Positions 1 to 5,945 of a DNA stretch of 10,024 nucleotides are shown piece after piece. The stretch spans positions 1 to 10,024 of the forward strand of contig CAMLDH010000113.1 in NCBI GenBank assembly GCA_946478765.1, read 5' to 3'. The notes under the pieces were generated by a model that did no database searches, was not told the origin of the DNA, and was given only the letters and a program-made list of their open reading frames with translations. A program made the translations under genes and the position numbers. Position 1 is the first letter of the stretch, and every line of letters begins with the position of its first letter. The DNA is from an uncultured Oxalobacteraceae bacterium (GTDB lineage Bacteria > Pseudomonadota > Gammaproteobacteria > Burkholderiales > Burkholderiaceae).

Positions 1-47
1 GACCACCGAGATCTACACTCTTTCCCTACACGACGCTCTTCCGATCT
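1..47 (+). other. Illumina P5/TruSeq universal adapter (contamination)
   Basis: The first 47 bases reproduce the 3' part of the Illumina TruSeq universal (P5) adapter and end with its diagnostic CTCTTCCGATCT. This is library-construction sequence, not genome. Read on the minus strand it gives the peptide RSEERRVGKECRSRW, familiar as an adapter artefact in protein databases. Biological sequence starts at position 48, and the contig end here is an artificial break. Confidence 0.98.
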
Positions 48-365
48 CTGCACTGCTAATCCGCGAATCCACGGATACAGCCACTCGAAGCGGTTGGCAC
101 GGAAAGAGCTGATGTCAGTCAGTTGCACGTTAGCGTTCGTGATGCCGATGCTCTTTAGATCATTCAGGGCAGCCTGGACGCCCTTGAAAATCTTCGGCCC
201 GCCGCGAGCGACCTCGAGCAGATTCGACATGTGCGTCGGCAGCGGCTGGCTCGTCTCGAATTTGACGACCCAGACGCTCGGGCCGTCCGGCTTGGGTCGT
301 TCGATGACCGTAGTGCCGGCGATGGTGCCGACCGAATTCAGGGTGAAAGCGATTCCGATGTCCAT
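48..365 (-). CDS. hypothetical protein, 3' end lost at contig edge
   Basis: The ATG at 365-363 is preceded by AAGGG six bases upstream, a good ribosome binding site. The frame stays open for 106 codons to position 48, where genuine sequence stops and adapter begins. The protein starts MDIGIAFTLNSVGTIAG and includes a stretch with VWVVKFETSQPLPTHMSNLLE. It has no signal peptide or membrane segment and I recognise no family. The alternation of short hydrophobic strands with a central helix (LLEVARGGPKIFKGVQAALNDL) suggests a small globular protein. The true C-terminus is unknown: the frame continues through the adapter without a stop, so automated gene callers would give it a false tail. It is transcribed away from the helicase operon. 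Confidence 0.7.
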
Positions 366-659
366 GGTGTACCCTTAAGTTATGTTTGAGTGAAGTGTAG
401 CATATGCATAAACAAAATATGTGTTTTGCATAGTCAAAAGTATATATATGTCGTTACAGTCTTGTTGGTCGTGCGCCCCAAGAGAAACTGCGAGTCGAAA
501 CCAGAGTGTTCCCAAGGAGAGGGGCGGCGCCGCATTGCGCGTTGGATGGGGGCAGAAAATCCAGCATTCATGCTGGTTGGTGGTATGCCGGGATAAAGCC
601 AGTAATGAACACATAAGCGCAAAAGTCATAACAAATGCGTTCCTTATGCTAATTCTTGT

Positions 660-675
660 CGACTGCCGGCAGTCG
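660..675. promoter_or_regulatory. 16-bp perfect palindrome, possible operator
   Basis: CGACTGCCGGCAGTCG is a perfect 16-bp palindrome, about 50 bp upstream of the promoter candidate for the helicase operon. SalI-type GTCGAC hexamers occur at 658-663, overlapping the palindrome, and at 678-683. The position and symmetry would suit a dimeric regulator, but no regulator is identified. The inner 12-mer ACTGCCGGCAGT recurs at 5663-5674 inside a coding region. Confidence 0.35.
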
Positions 676-724
676 TGGTCGACCTCCACGTTCTATTTTC
701 AGAAAACCTTGCCTTAGAAAAAAA

Positions 725-751
725 TTGCACTAACTTTCGTTGTATTATGAT
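725..751 (+). promoter_or_regulatory. candidate sigma70-type promoter of the SNF2 operon
   Basis: TTGCAC (725-730) and TATGAT (746-751) resemble -35 and -10 boxes, with a 15-bp spacer that is shorter than the ideal 17. Transcription would begin near 758. That would leave the possible TTG start at 754 outside the message and favour the ATG at 784. Inferred by eye only. Confidence 0.35.
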
Positions 752-783
752 GTTTGCTAAATATAGCGAAATCGTTATTGCAC

Positions 784-2757
784 ATGAAGCTTTCCAACTA
801 CAAGAAAGGCTCGCGTGAACTCATCCAGGCCGTAAGGTCGGACGGCTTTCGCGTTGGCCTATCAACCGTCTTTGCGCCTTGGGCAGCCCCATTCTTCAAG
901 GAACGCGAAGGTGCCTGGTTGGGCCAAGGGCGGATGTGGGTTTTCGAGCGTACTAGCATCAATGGGGAGTTCGTCGCCAAACTTGCCTCGATGCTGCCGA
1001 AAGACGTCGTGTTCGATGTCGCAGCTGCGGCCCAGAAAATCAAAGCGGCGCTGGCCACTCCGGATCCGGATTTGTTCGCGCCGGCACTCGACGTCCAGAT
1101 TTTTCCAGTGCGCGGCGGCGATCACGTCTGCGTTTCGAAGTTCGATCACCTCATGCTTCGTGCGGTCCAGGGCTTAAACGGTAGCTTCCTGCGGAATCGG
1201 AATGCGTGGCGGCTCCACGCCCAGCTGCCGGACATCCTGAGGGCGCTGGAAGCGCATGCAGGCGTCAAGCGTGACCACATTTACCTGCACGACACCGAGA
1301 TCGTTCTGGAAGAACTTGCGTCACTTACCGAAGGTGATCGACCAAGCGTAAGCGTGGGCGGAATGATACCGGAGCCCGGCGCAAGGCGAACTGGAGACTC
1401 CGAGGGAGAGAACGCGGTCTTGACGGTAGTGGCAACGCCGATGAAGAGGCTGTGGGTCAATGAAAAAGCGCTGGCTGACGCTGAAAGAACGTATGGCCTT
1501 TACGATTATCAGACCCCGGGTGTTCGGCATCTGTTGAGCTATACGAGTGCATTGCTCGCTGATGACATGGGATTGGGCAAGACACGTCAGGCCGTTGTCG
1601 CTGCTCGCATGGTCACGGGTAAGGGGGCGGTGTTGGTCGTATGCCCGGCGAACCTGCGTATCAATTGGCAGCGGGAGATCAATGCGATCGACCAGGATGC
1701 GAATGTAGTTATCGCTGGTGCCGATCAGGATTGGTCAAAGGCCGACTGGCTGATTGCGAACTATGAACGCCTCGGGGCAGTCGTACAGGCTATCAATGAC
1801 GGCATAGTGAAATTCCGCGTCATGCTATGCGACGAGGCGCATTATCTGAAGGAGCCACACACGACACGCACCCGCAATGCTTTTTTGCTGTCGAAACATA
1901 TCGAGCGCCGTTTTCTGTTGACGGCTACTCCGATTTTGAATCGCGAGGGTGAATTGCATTCGCTATTGCGATTATCCGGCCATCCAATCGGCAGTGTACC
2001 GGTCGGTGATTTTCTCGCTGAGTTCGCCGGCAAGCCGGAACTGCGCAAAGCCCTCTCCGAGCGTGTATCGGAATGGATGCTGCGCCGGCGCAAGGATGTA
2101 CTCAAAACGCTTAAGGGCAAGACGCATGACATCCAATATGTGAATCTTGGTCCGGATGAAGCGGTTGAGTACAAGCGGGCGCTGGCCGATGACGGTCAAA
2201 TCGCTCTTGTGAAAATCGGCAGGTTGCGGCGAATGCTGGAGCGCTTCAAGGCAGACTGGCTAGTGAACACGATCGGAGCGTTGGCATATGAGGATAAGGC
2301 GATCGTCTTCTGCGCGTTCACGGATTCGGTGGATTACCTGGCAGAGGAGTTCGCCAAGGCTGGCATCAAAGCAGTGACATTCACCGGTGAACATACGTCG
2401 ATCCGGAAGCAGAAGGCAGTCGATAGCTTCATGGGGGATCCGGAGGCGCGCGTCTTCATCGGCACGACCGATGCCGCCGGCGTAGGTCAAAATTTGACGG
2501 CCGCGAATTATGTTTTCTTCGCATCGCTGCCGTGGACCGCGGCGGCCCGGCGTCAGGCGGAGGATCGTGCATACCGGAACGGACAACTCCGGCCGGTGAC
2601 TGTCGTGATCCCGATTATCCCGTCGACGATGGACGAACGGGTTGTCGAACTCCTGAAGCACAAGGAAAGCATCGAGCAGGATCTGTTGTCCGATGCTGAT
2701 GCGGATCCAAAGCAGGTCGAAAAGGAAATGGCAACTAAGTTGCTGCAGGCAGCGTAA
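784..2757 (+). CDS. SNF2-family DEAH-box helicase/translocase
   Basis: ATP-dependent double-stranded DNA translocase of the SNF2 family (helicase superfamily 2), about 657 aa from the ATG at 784. The core is complete: YDYQTPGVRHLL (Q-like motif), DDMGLGKT (Walker A, residues 260-267), VLVVCPANLRINW (Ia), DEAH (350-353), LLTATP (III), KAIVFCAFTDSVDYLAEEF (IV), GTTDAAGVGQNLTAA (V) and QAEDRAYRNGQ (VI, 591-601). The N-terminal 170 residues contain two similar segments (about 36-70 and 127-160), each with a W/F-rich strand followed by a helix. They recall the HARP domains of SMARCAL1-like annealing helicases, but that is inference. A TTG at 754 in the same frame is an alternative start; neither start has a clear Shine-Dalgarno. 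It heads a four-gene operon, with the next gene starting 29 bp downstream. The substrate is unknown. Confidence 0.95.
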   Translation: MKLSNYKKGSRELIQAVRSDGFRVGLSTVFAPWAAPFFKEREGAWLGQGRMWVFERTSINGEFVAKLASMLPKDVVFDVAAAAQKIKAALATPDPDLFAPALDVQIFPVRGGDHVCVSKFDHLMLRAVQGLNGSFLRNRNAWRLHAQLPDILRALEAHAGVKRDHIYLHDTEIVLEELASLTEGDRPSVSVGGMIPEPGARRTGDSEGENAVLTVVATPMKRLWVNEKALADAERTYGLYDYQTPGVRHLLSYTSALLADDMGLGKTRQAVVAARMVTGKGAVLVVCPANLRINWQREINAIDQDANVVIAGADQDWSKADWLIANYERLGAVVQAINDGIVKFRVMLCDEAHYLKEPHTTRTRNAFLLSKHIERRFLLTATPILNREGELHSLLRLSGHPIGSVPVGDFLAEFAGKPELRKALSERVSEWMLRRRKDVLKTLKGKTHDIQYVNLGPDEAVEYKRALADDGQIALVKIGRLRRMLERFKADWLVNTIGALAYEDKAIVFCAFTDSVDYLAEEFAKAGIKAVTFTGEHTSIRKQKAVDSFMGDPEARVFIGTTDAAGVGQNLTAANYVFFASLPWTAAARRQAEDRAYRNGQLRPVTVVIPIIPSTMDERVVELLKHKESIEQDLLSDADADPKQVEKEMATKLLQAA

Positions 2758-2786
2758 TGGCAATTCATAAAAAGGACATATAAATC

Positions 2787-3944
2787 ATGAGTTCGAGCGA
2801 AAATCTTCCAATGAGCGTCACCATCTACGGTAAAGAGCTGAAACAAGGTGGGCGGGGTAAATATCCGTACGACTGCGCAGCGCGCGATAAACACCCAAAT
2901 GCGATGATTTATTTCGGCGACGGCTGCTGGGCCGATGAGTTTGGAAATGACTTCAAGAATCGTGACAAAACGAAGGACGTTTATGCCCAGAAGCCGCTTA
3001 AATATGTCGTAAAACCGAGCGACATCGCGACTTTCCATCTGTTCAATACGCAAGATAATGTCGTACTTGGCGGAGCGGAATTCCGGACCGTCGATGAGGC
3101 ATTCACGGCGTGCGACGGTTGGAACAACGTCCCGCCAGGCAGCAGTGCGCGATCACAGCAAATCACAAAAGTGTCGGGGGGCGTTGCGCGTGCCAGACGG
3201 CTTATGTCGGTGACGGCGAAGCTGCATGAAATCGGGCAAAGCATTTGCGAAGCGATTTCAGCAAAGGACGACGACACGCTCAAGAGTCGGCAGGAGCAAT
3301 ATAAAACGCTTGCGGCGGAATATATTGGTCTCGCAGCGGCAGACTTGATAGAGCGTCATCAGCTGGCCGAAAGCGTTGATAAGAGGCTTTCGGCATACGA
3401 CTTCAAGGCACAAAGCGGCGTTGACTTACAGAGTATCGACAGCGTGCAGGGATCCGAGCTCATGGACGATCTTGAACGGCTCGCGAAGATGGACTTTAAG
3501 CTGGCTTGTGCTCTGTGGGATAAGCATGCCCCTGCAGCAGCGCAGCGCCCAGCTATCGTGGATCCGGAATGGAAAAGGCAGATCAATGAGCTTAAGGCGG
3601 TCACTGCTGCAATCGACCGCGCTGGTGCAGCGGCTGTCAACGAGATCTATGTGTCTGGCGAGGACTATCGCCTTACCGTTTCAATGCAGGACGGCAGGAT
3701 TGTGCATGCGGACTGTTATTCCGACGTCGCAAATCAATTCGTCACCTCGATCGATCGCTTCGATATAGATGAGGCCCGAGAGTGGGTGGAGCGGTACTCT
3801 GGGCAGGAGTGCATCGCCGGCCACTCGTTCAATGTCGTCGCCATCGGGTTCTGGAAAAAGGACGGAGCCTTTTCACCTGGCGAAGAGGACTACCGTCAGG
3901 AAATTGAACTGGCGAGTGGGTCACGTGCCAGTATGCGGCCATAG
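2787..3944 (+). CDS. hypothetical protein in SNF2 operon
   Basis: A 385-residue protein that I cannot assign to a family. The ATG at 2787 follows AAGGA at a rather long spacing of about 10-11 bases; the ATG at 2811 is an alternative. The N-terminal 100 residues look compact and aromatic-rich (MIYFGDGCWADEFGNDF, then KYVVKPSDIATFHLF). The middle (about 130-270) is mostly charged helix with many Ala, Glu, Lys and Arg. The C-terminal 100 residues again look like mixed strands (LTVSMQDGRIVHADCY, SFNVVAIGFWKKDG). There is no signal peptide, membrane segment or catalytic motif. It starts 29 bp after the helicase and ends 10 bp before the next gene, so it is almost certainly co-transcribed and may act with the SNF2 protein. 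Confidence 0.85.
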   Translation: MSSSENLPMSVTIYGKELKQGGRGKYPYDCAARDKHPNAMIYFGDGCWADEFGNDFKNRDKTKDVYAQKPLKYVVKPSDIATFHLFNTQDNVVLGGAEFRTVDEAFTACDGWNNVPPGSSARSQQITKVSGGVARARRLMSVTAKLHEIGQSICEAISAKDDDTLKSRQEQYKTLAAEYIGLAAADLIERHQLAESVDKRLSAYDFKAQSGVDLQSIDSVQGSELMDDLERLAKMDFKLACALWDKHAPAAAQRPAIVDPEWKRQINELKAVTAAIDRAGAAAVNEIYVSGEDYRLTVSMQDGRIVHADCYSDVANQFVTSIDRFDIDEAREWVERYSGQECIAGHSFNVVAIGFWKKDGAFSPGEEDYRQEIELASGSRASMRP

Positions 3945-3954
3945 TAGATCGAAG

Positions 3955-4224
3955 ATGAGCGCGATTGAGAGAATTGACGGCCGGTTCATGGTCCGCACCT
4001 ATCCCGGCACCGATATTAAGGTGGAGATGGGCCCGAATGCGGCTATTCACCTGTATCTCGACATTTCTGATTTGCCGGCAGATTTCGCCGAGTGCGCAGG
4101 AAATTCGAAGCCGGCAAAGCTAGGCGCTACGATCGCAAATGAGTTTGGGGAACTTCTTGGCCGTCGTCGGCGGCGCTGTAATCAGCCTACACTAAACAAT
4201 CAGGGAGAGTGGCATGCCAATTGA
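3955..4224 (+). CDS. small hypothetical protein, basic C-terminal patch
   Basis: An 89-residue protein starting at ATG 3955 (MSAIERIDGRFMVRTYPG). The open frame extends upstream to 3769, but that part overlaps the preceding gene and has shadow-like, Ser/Arg-rich composition, so the internal start fits better; the GAAG just before it is a poor ribosome binding site. The N-terminal half predicts short strands (VRTYPGTDIKVEM, IHLYLDISDL). The C-terminal part has a run of five arginines (70-74), perhaps for nucleic-acid contact. The gene follows the previous one by 10 bp, and its last 11 bases overlap the next gene's start, suggesting translational coupling. No family recognised. Confidence 0.65.
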   Translation: MSAIERIDGRFMVRTYPGTDIKVEMGPNAAIHLYLDISDLPADFAECAGNSKPAKLGATIANEFGELLGRRRRRCNQPTLNNQGEWHAN

Positions 4225-4966
4225 TTTCACAAAGTTGAGTGACCCAGTATGGATGGCGGAAGCTCAGGAAAAGCGGGCGCAAAAAGAAGCAGCTTTGGAG
4301 GAAAAGGAAGCAAAGGTCAAGGCTGCACTAAACCTTTTCAGCTGCGAGGCAGCTTACTCTCGATTGACAGAGAAAGAGCAAGCATTTATCAAGTCATGTG
4401 AAAAATTGCTCCGCCTCTTACAGCCTCTTACAGAAAAGCAGGAAAAATGGCTGTTCGATCTGGCTGCAAAGGAGCGGCAGGAATCTACGGTGGCAATGGG
4501 CATGGATAAGCCGGCACACCATTCAGATGAGGGTTGGGAATCAGAATTGATCATGCTCGAAGCATGGCAGTGGGATGGCCGCAGTATTCAGGATATTGCT
4601 CAACGTCTCGAACTAATCAACATCCATCTCCCGAACAAGTGTAAGGAATGGACGCATACCGTGCCTGCCGAATGCCGTGGTAAGGTTTCCTATGTTGCAT
4701 CGCGTAACCCAGTGAATAGCGAAGACGAGACACAAGAACAAATGGAAATCATTGCACTTGATAGCTCCGGAAACGCCTTGGTATGCAAAACGCGGTACAG
4801 CACCTACGTGGATGTCGAAGACCCGCATTTCAATGTCATGCCAATCGGCGAGGCAAAAGCTGTGCGCGAACAGTATAGCCAACGTAAAGCGGATGACGAA
4901 TTGAGAATTCATCAAGAGCTGGAAGAGGACGAAGAACGGTACGTCTCTCCTCGCCTAAGAATGTAG
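4214..4966 (+). CDS. hypothetical protein, coiled-coil-like N-terminus
   Basis: A 250-residue soluble protein with ATG at 4214 after GGGAGA at good spacing. Residues 14-37 are a Glu/Lys/Ala-rich helix likely to form a coiled coil. Two related helical segments follow, beginning LTEKEQAF (51) and LTEKQEKW (73), a pattern that I have seen in phage-type hypothetical proteins. The segment around 108-135 (WESELIMLEAWQWDG, then SIQDIAQRL) resembles a helix-turn-helix in spacing, but I would not call it one. The C-terminus is acidic (QELEEDEERY). It overlaps the preceding gene by 11 bases and is the last gene of the SNF2 operon. No terminator hairpin with a T-run is visible downstream. Function unknown. 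Confidence 0.85.
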   Translation: MPIDFTKLSDPVWMAEAQEKRAQKEAALEEKEAKVKAALNLFSCEAAYSRLTEKEQAFIKSCEKLLRLLQPLTEKQEKWLFDLAAKERQESTVAMGMDKPAHHSDEGWESELIMLEAWQWDGRSIQDIAQRLELINIHLPNKCKEWTHTVPAECRGKVSYVASRNPVNSEDETQEQMEIIALDSSGNALVCKTRYSTYVDVEDPHFNVMPIGEAKAVREQYSQRKADDELRIHQELEEDEERYVSPRLRM

Positions 4967-5403
4967 AAGGGTGGGGATTCACGGAATTGAGGCGACATTG
5001 TTGCCGAAGATATGGAATACCTTTTGAGGTACGAATCCGCCTCCTGGATGAACATATATGCTGGCGTCGGGTCCTTTTGTGAAGGATCAGTAAGTCATGA
5101 GAAAAAACAGTAGTTTTGGCGCATTTCAGATCACTTACTGGTGTGAAAAAGTGCAGAAGTGCGTGAGACAAGCAACCCCAAAAAGCAATATTACCAAAAT
5201 TGGTAATATTGCCAATTTTGGTAACATTCAAGCTGGGCGTGGCTTTCAAAGGGCCTTAGCTGATTCTTCTCACGAATTGCTGACTTTTCTCATTGATTGC
5301 AGGACACTCATACCTTTTCCAGTGGCGCAGTATTACCGGCAGACACCGAGATCTGGAACTGGTCGCCGGACGGCCAAGGCGATTTCTTTATGCTGGCTAG
5401 GTT
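4967..5403. other. gene-poor region with operator-like dyads
   Basis: No intact gene is convincing across these roughly 440 bases. Overlapping frames at 5097-5465 (plus) and 4836-5249 (minus) exist. The minus one runs across the 3' end of the upstream gene, and both cross the palindromic cluster, which reads similarly on both strands. A small hairpin TCCTT-TTGTG-AAGGA lies near 5072-5086. The tandem dyads (5190-5225) and a possible pseudogene tail (5297-5473) are listed separately. It looks like a junction between modules. Confidence 0.5.
5185..5225. promoter_or_regulatory. two tandem 18-bp dyads, probable operator pair
   Basis: ATTACCAAAATTGGTAAT (5190-5207) is followed directly by ATTGCCAATTTTGGTAAC (5208-5225). 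Each is two 8-bp half sites around a 2-bp centre, and the units match at 14 of 18 positions. As a result two perfect 13-bp inverted repeats overlap: 5185-5197 with 5200-5212, and 5191-5203 with 5212-5224, so a transcript could form only one of the two hairpins at a time. The abutting arrangement suits cooperative binding of two dimers of a transcription or partition factor. No T-run follows on either strand, so it is not an ordinary terminator. The cognate protein is not evident here. Confidence 0.6.
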
Positions 5404-5473
5404 TTACGACAAAGAACCCATCCGACGGAAGAAATCCTTGGCTGTTGTGTCGTTCAATTCAGTGAAATCGTAA
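5297..5473 (+). pseudogene. possible DUF1254/DUF1214-type C-terminal remnant
   Basis: A 58-codon open frame with no start codon context is bounded upstream by TGA at 5294. Its translation, TEIWNWSPDGQGDFFMLARF then YDKEPIRRKKS, resembles my recollection of the C-terminus of DUF1254/DUF1214 proteins: an NW, a Gly-rich turn, FF, R-F/L-Y, EP and a final V-K before the stop. Only the last 50 or so residues survive and no upstream part is found in any frame, so this would be a fragment left by a deletion or insertion. Its 3' end overlaps a minus-strand gene by 70 bp. A chance resemblance is possible. Confidence 0.3.
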
Positions 5474-5880
5474 GAGAGCAGTTGCGTGCCAGCGCGGTCA
5501 GCCGGGAGTTTGCACGTGGGCTCGATCGGTTCGGTACCGTAGTACAGTTTGGGCGGAGCGATTATTAGAAGCTGTTCTACCAACTTTCGGACTTCGGTAG
5601 CGGAATGGTCCCGTTGCATTGTCAGGCCAGGGTTGTCGATGACAACGATGAGCGGATCCGTCACTGCCGGCAGTTTCAGGAGCACTGCGACCAAGAGCAG
5701 GGGGGTATTCTGCAAAAGTGTGAAATCCTTGTACGGCAGCTCTCCCTCACTGACGTAGCGTTTTGTGATGCACAAGCGGATCTCCTGCGTACCTTCGAAC
5801 TTTGCGTACTCCAATACGGTGTTGAGAAAACTGCTTGTCGTTTGATCCTTGGTGCGAAGAGTCATGCTCGATGCGCTCAT
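5404..5880 (-). CDS. hypothetical protein
   Basis: A 158-residue protein with ATG at 5880-5878 and AAAGGAAAG upstream at suitable spacing. I recognise no family. The N-terminal 30 residues look helical (SFLNTVLEYAKFEG). Residues 57-82 contain two hydrophobic stretches (PLLLVAVLLKLPAV and DPLIVVID) broken by Lys, Pro and Asp, so buried strands are more likely than membrane helices. Residues 97-109 form another hydrophobic helix. It diverges from the gene at 5946, sharing a 65-bp AT-rich upstream region. Its 3' end runs 70 bp into the possible pseudogene tail on the other strand, so the last 20 or so residues may be read through into foreign sequence. Confidence 0.65.
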   Translation of the reverse strand: MSASSMTLRTKDQTTSSFLNTVLEYAKFEGTQEIRLCITKRYVSEGELPYKDFTLLQNTPLLLVAVLLKLPAVTDPLIVVIDNPGLTMQRDHSATEVRKLVEQLLIIAPPKLYYGTEPIEPTCKLPADRAGTQLLSYDFTELNDTTAKDFFRRMGSLS

Positions 5881-5945
5881 GGGCTTTCCTTTTGTGTAAA
5901 AAACGGAATAAAACCAGAATCTTAAACGAGAATCTTTAAATCAAA
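5881..5945. promoter_or_regulatory. AT-rich divergent promoter region
   Basis: This 65-bp spacer separates two divergent genes and must hold both promoters if both are expressed from here. It contains CGGAATAAAACCAGAA (5904-5919), which matches 13 of 16 positions of the repeat CGGAATTAAATGAGAA found downstream at 7006-7021 and 7026-7041. A weaker copy, ending TTAAACGAGAA, follows at 5922-5932. A shared binding protein is possible. No strong -35/-10 pair is seen. Confidence 0.35.

Larger units (their letters stand above)
366..783. other. intergenic region between divergent genes
   Basis: I find no convincing gene in these roughly 420 bases. Short open frames at 390-596, 421-717 and 375-689 lack ribosome binding sites and have protein-unlike composition. 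The left part is AT-rich and contains the 8-bp palindrome TATGCATA (403-410), which forms an imperfect inverted repeat with GTTTTGCATA (423-432) just upstream of the minus-strand gene. A small hairpin, CCAGCA-TTCA-TGCTGG, lies at 561-576 with no T-tract. The right part holds a 16-bp palindrome and a promoter candidate, both listed separately. It probably carries the control regions of both divergent genes. Confidence 0.6.

Noticed and set aside
94..378. Plus-strand open frame of 94 codons
   Set aside because: It is antisense to the minus-strand gene, which has a good ribosome binding site and a more protein-like composition.
561..576. Hairpin as a transcription terminator
   Set aside because: The 6-bp stem is followed by TTGGTGG, not a T-run, on the plus strand, and there is no gene ending here on either strand.
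421..717. Plus-strand open frame of 98 codons in the first intergenic region
   Set aside because: No ribosome binding site, Cys/Ser/Arg-rich unlikely composition, and several competing frames of similar length on both strands.
2260..3053. Two minus-strand frames of about 166 codons opposite the helicase and next gene
   Set aside because: They lie over well-supported coding sequence, including helicase motifs IV-VI, and are shadows of it.
3769..3954. N-terminal extension of the 89-residue gene
   Set aside because: It overlaps the preceding gene out of frame and its translation looks like a shadow; the ATG at 3955 gives a spacing consistent with the operon.
5185..5225. Intrinsic terminator or CRISPR repeat
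   Set aside because: There is no T-tract after either hairpin, and only two abutting units without spacers, so neither reading fits.
4836..5249. Minus-strand 137-codon frame
   Set aside because: It overlaps the 3' end of the 250-residue gene, is Arg/His-rich, and its protein-like start is just the palindromic cluster read on the other strand.
5097..5465. Plus-strand 122-codon frame
   Set aside because: It has AAGGA upstream at loose spacing, but it crosses the operator-like dyads, has no protein-like pattern after residue 40, and conflicts with the frame that gives the DUF1254-like tail. A small leader peptide cannot be excluded.
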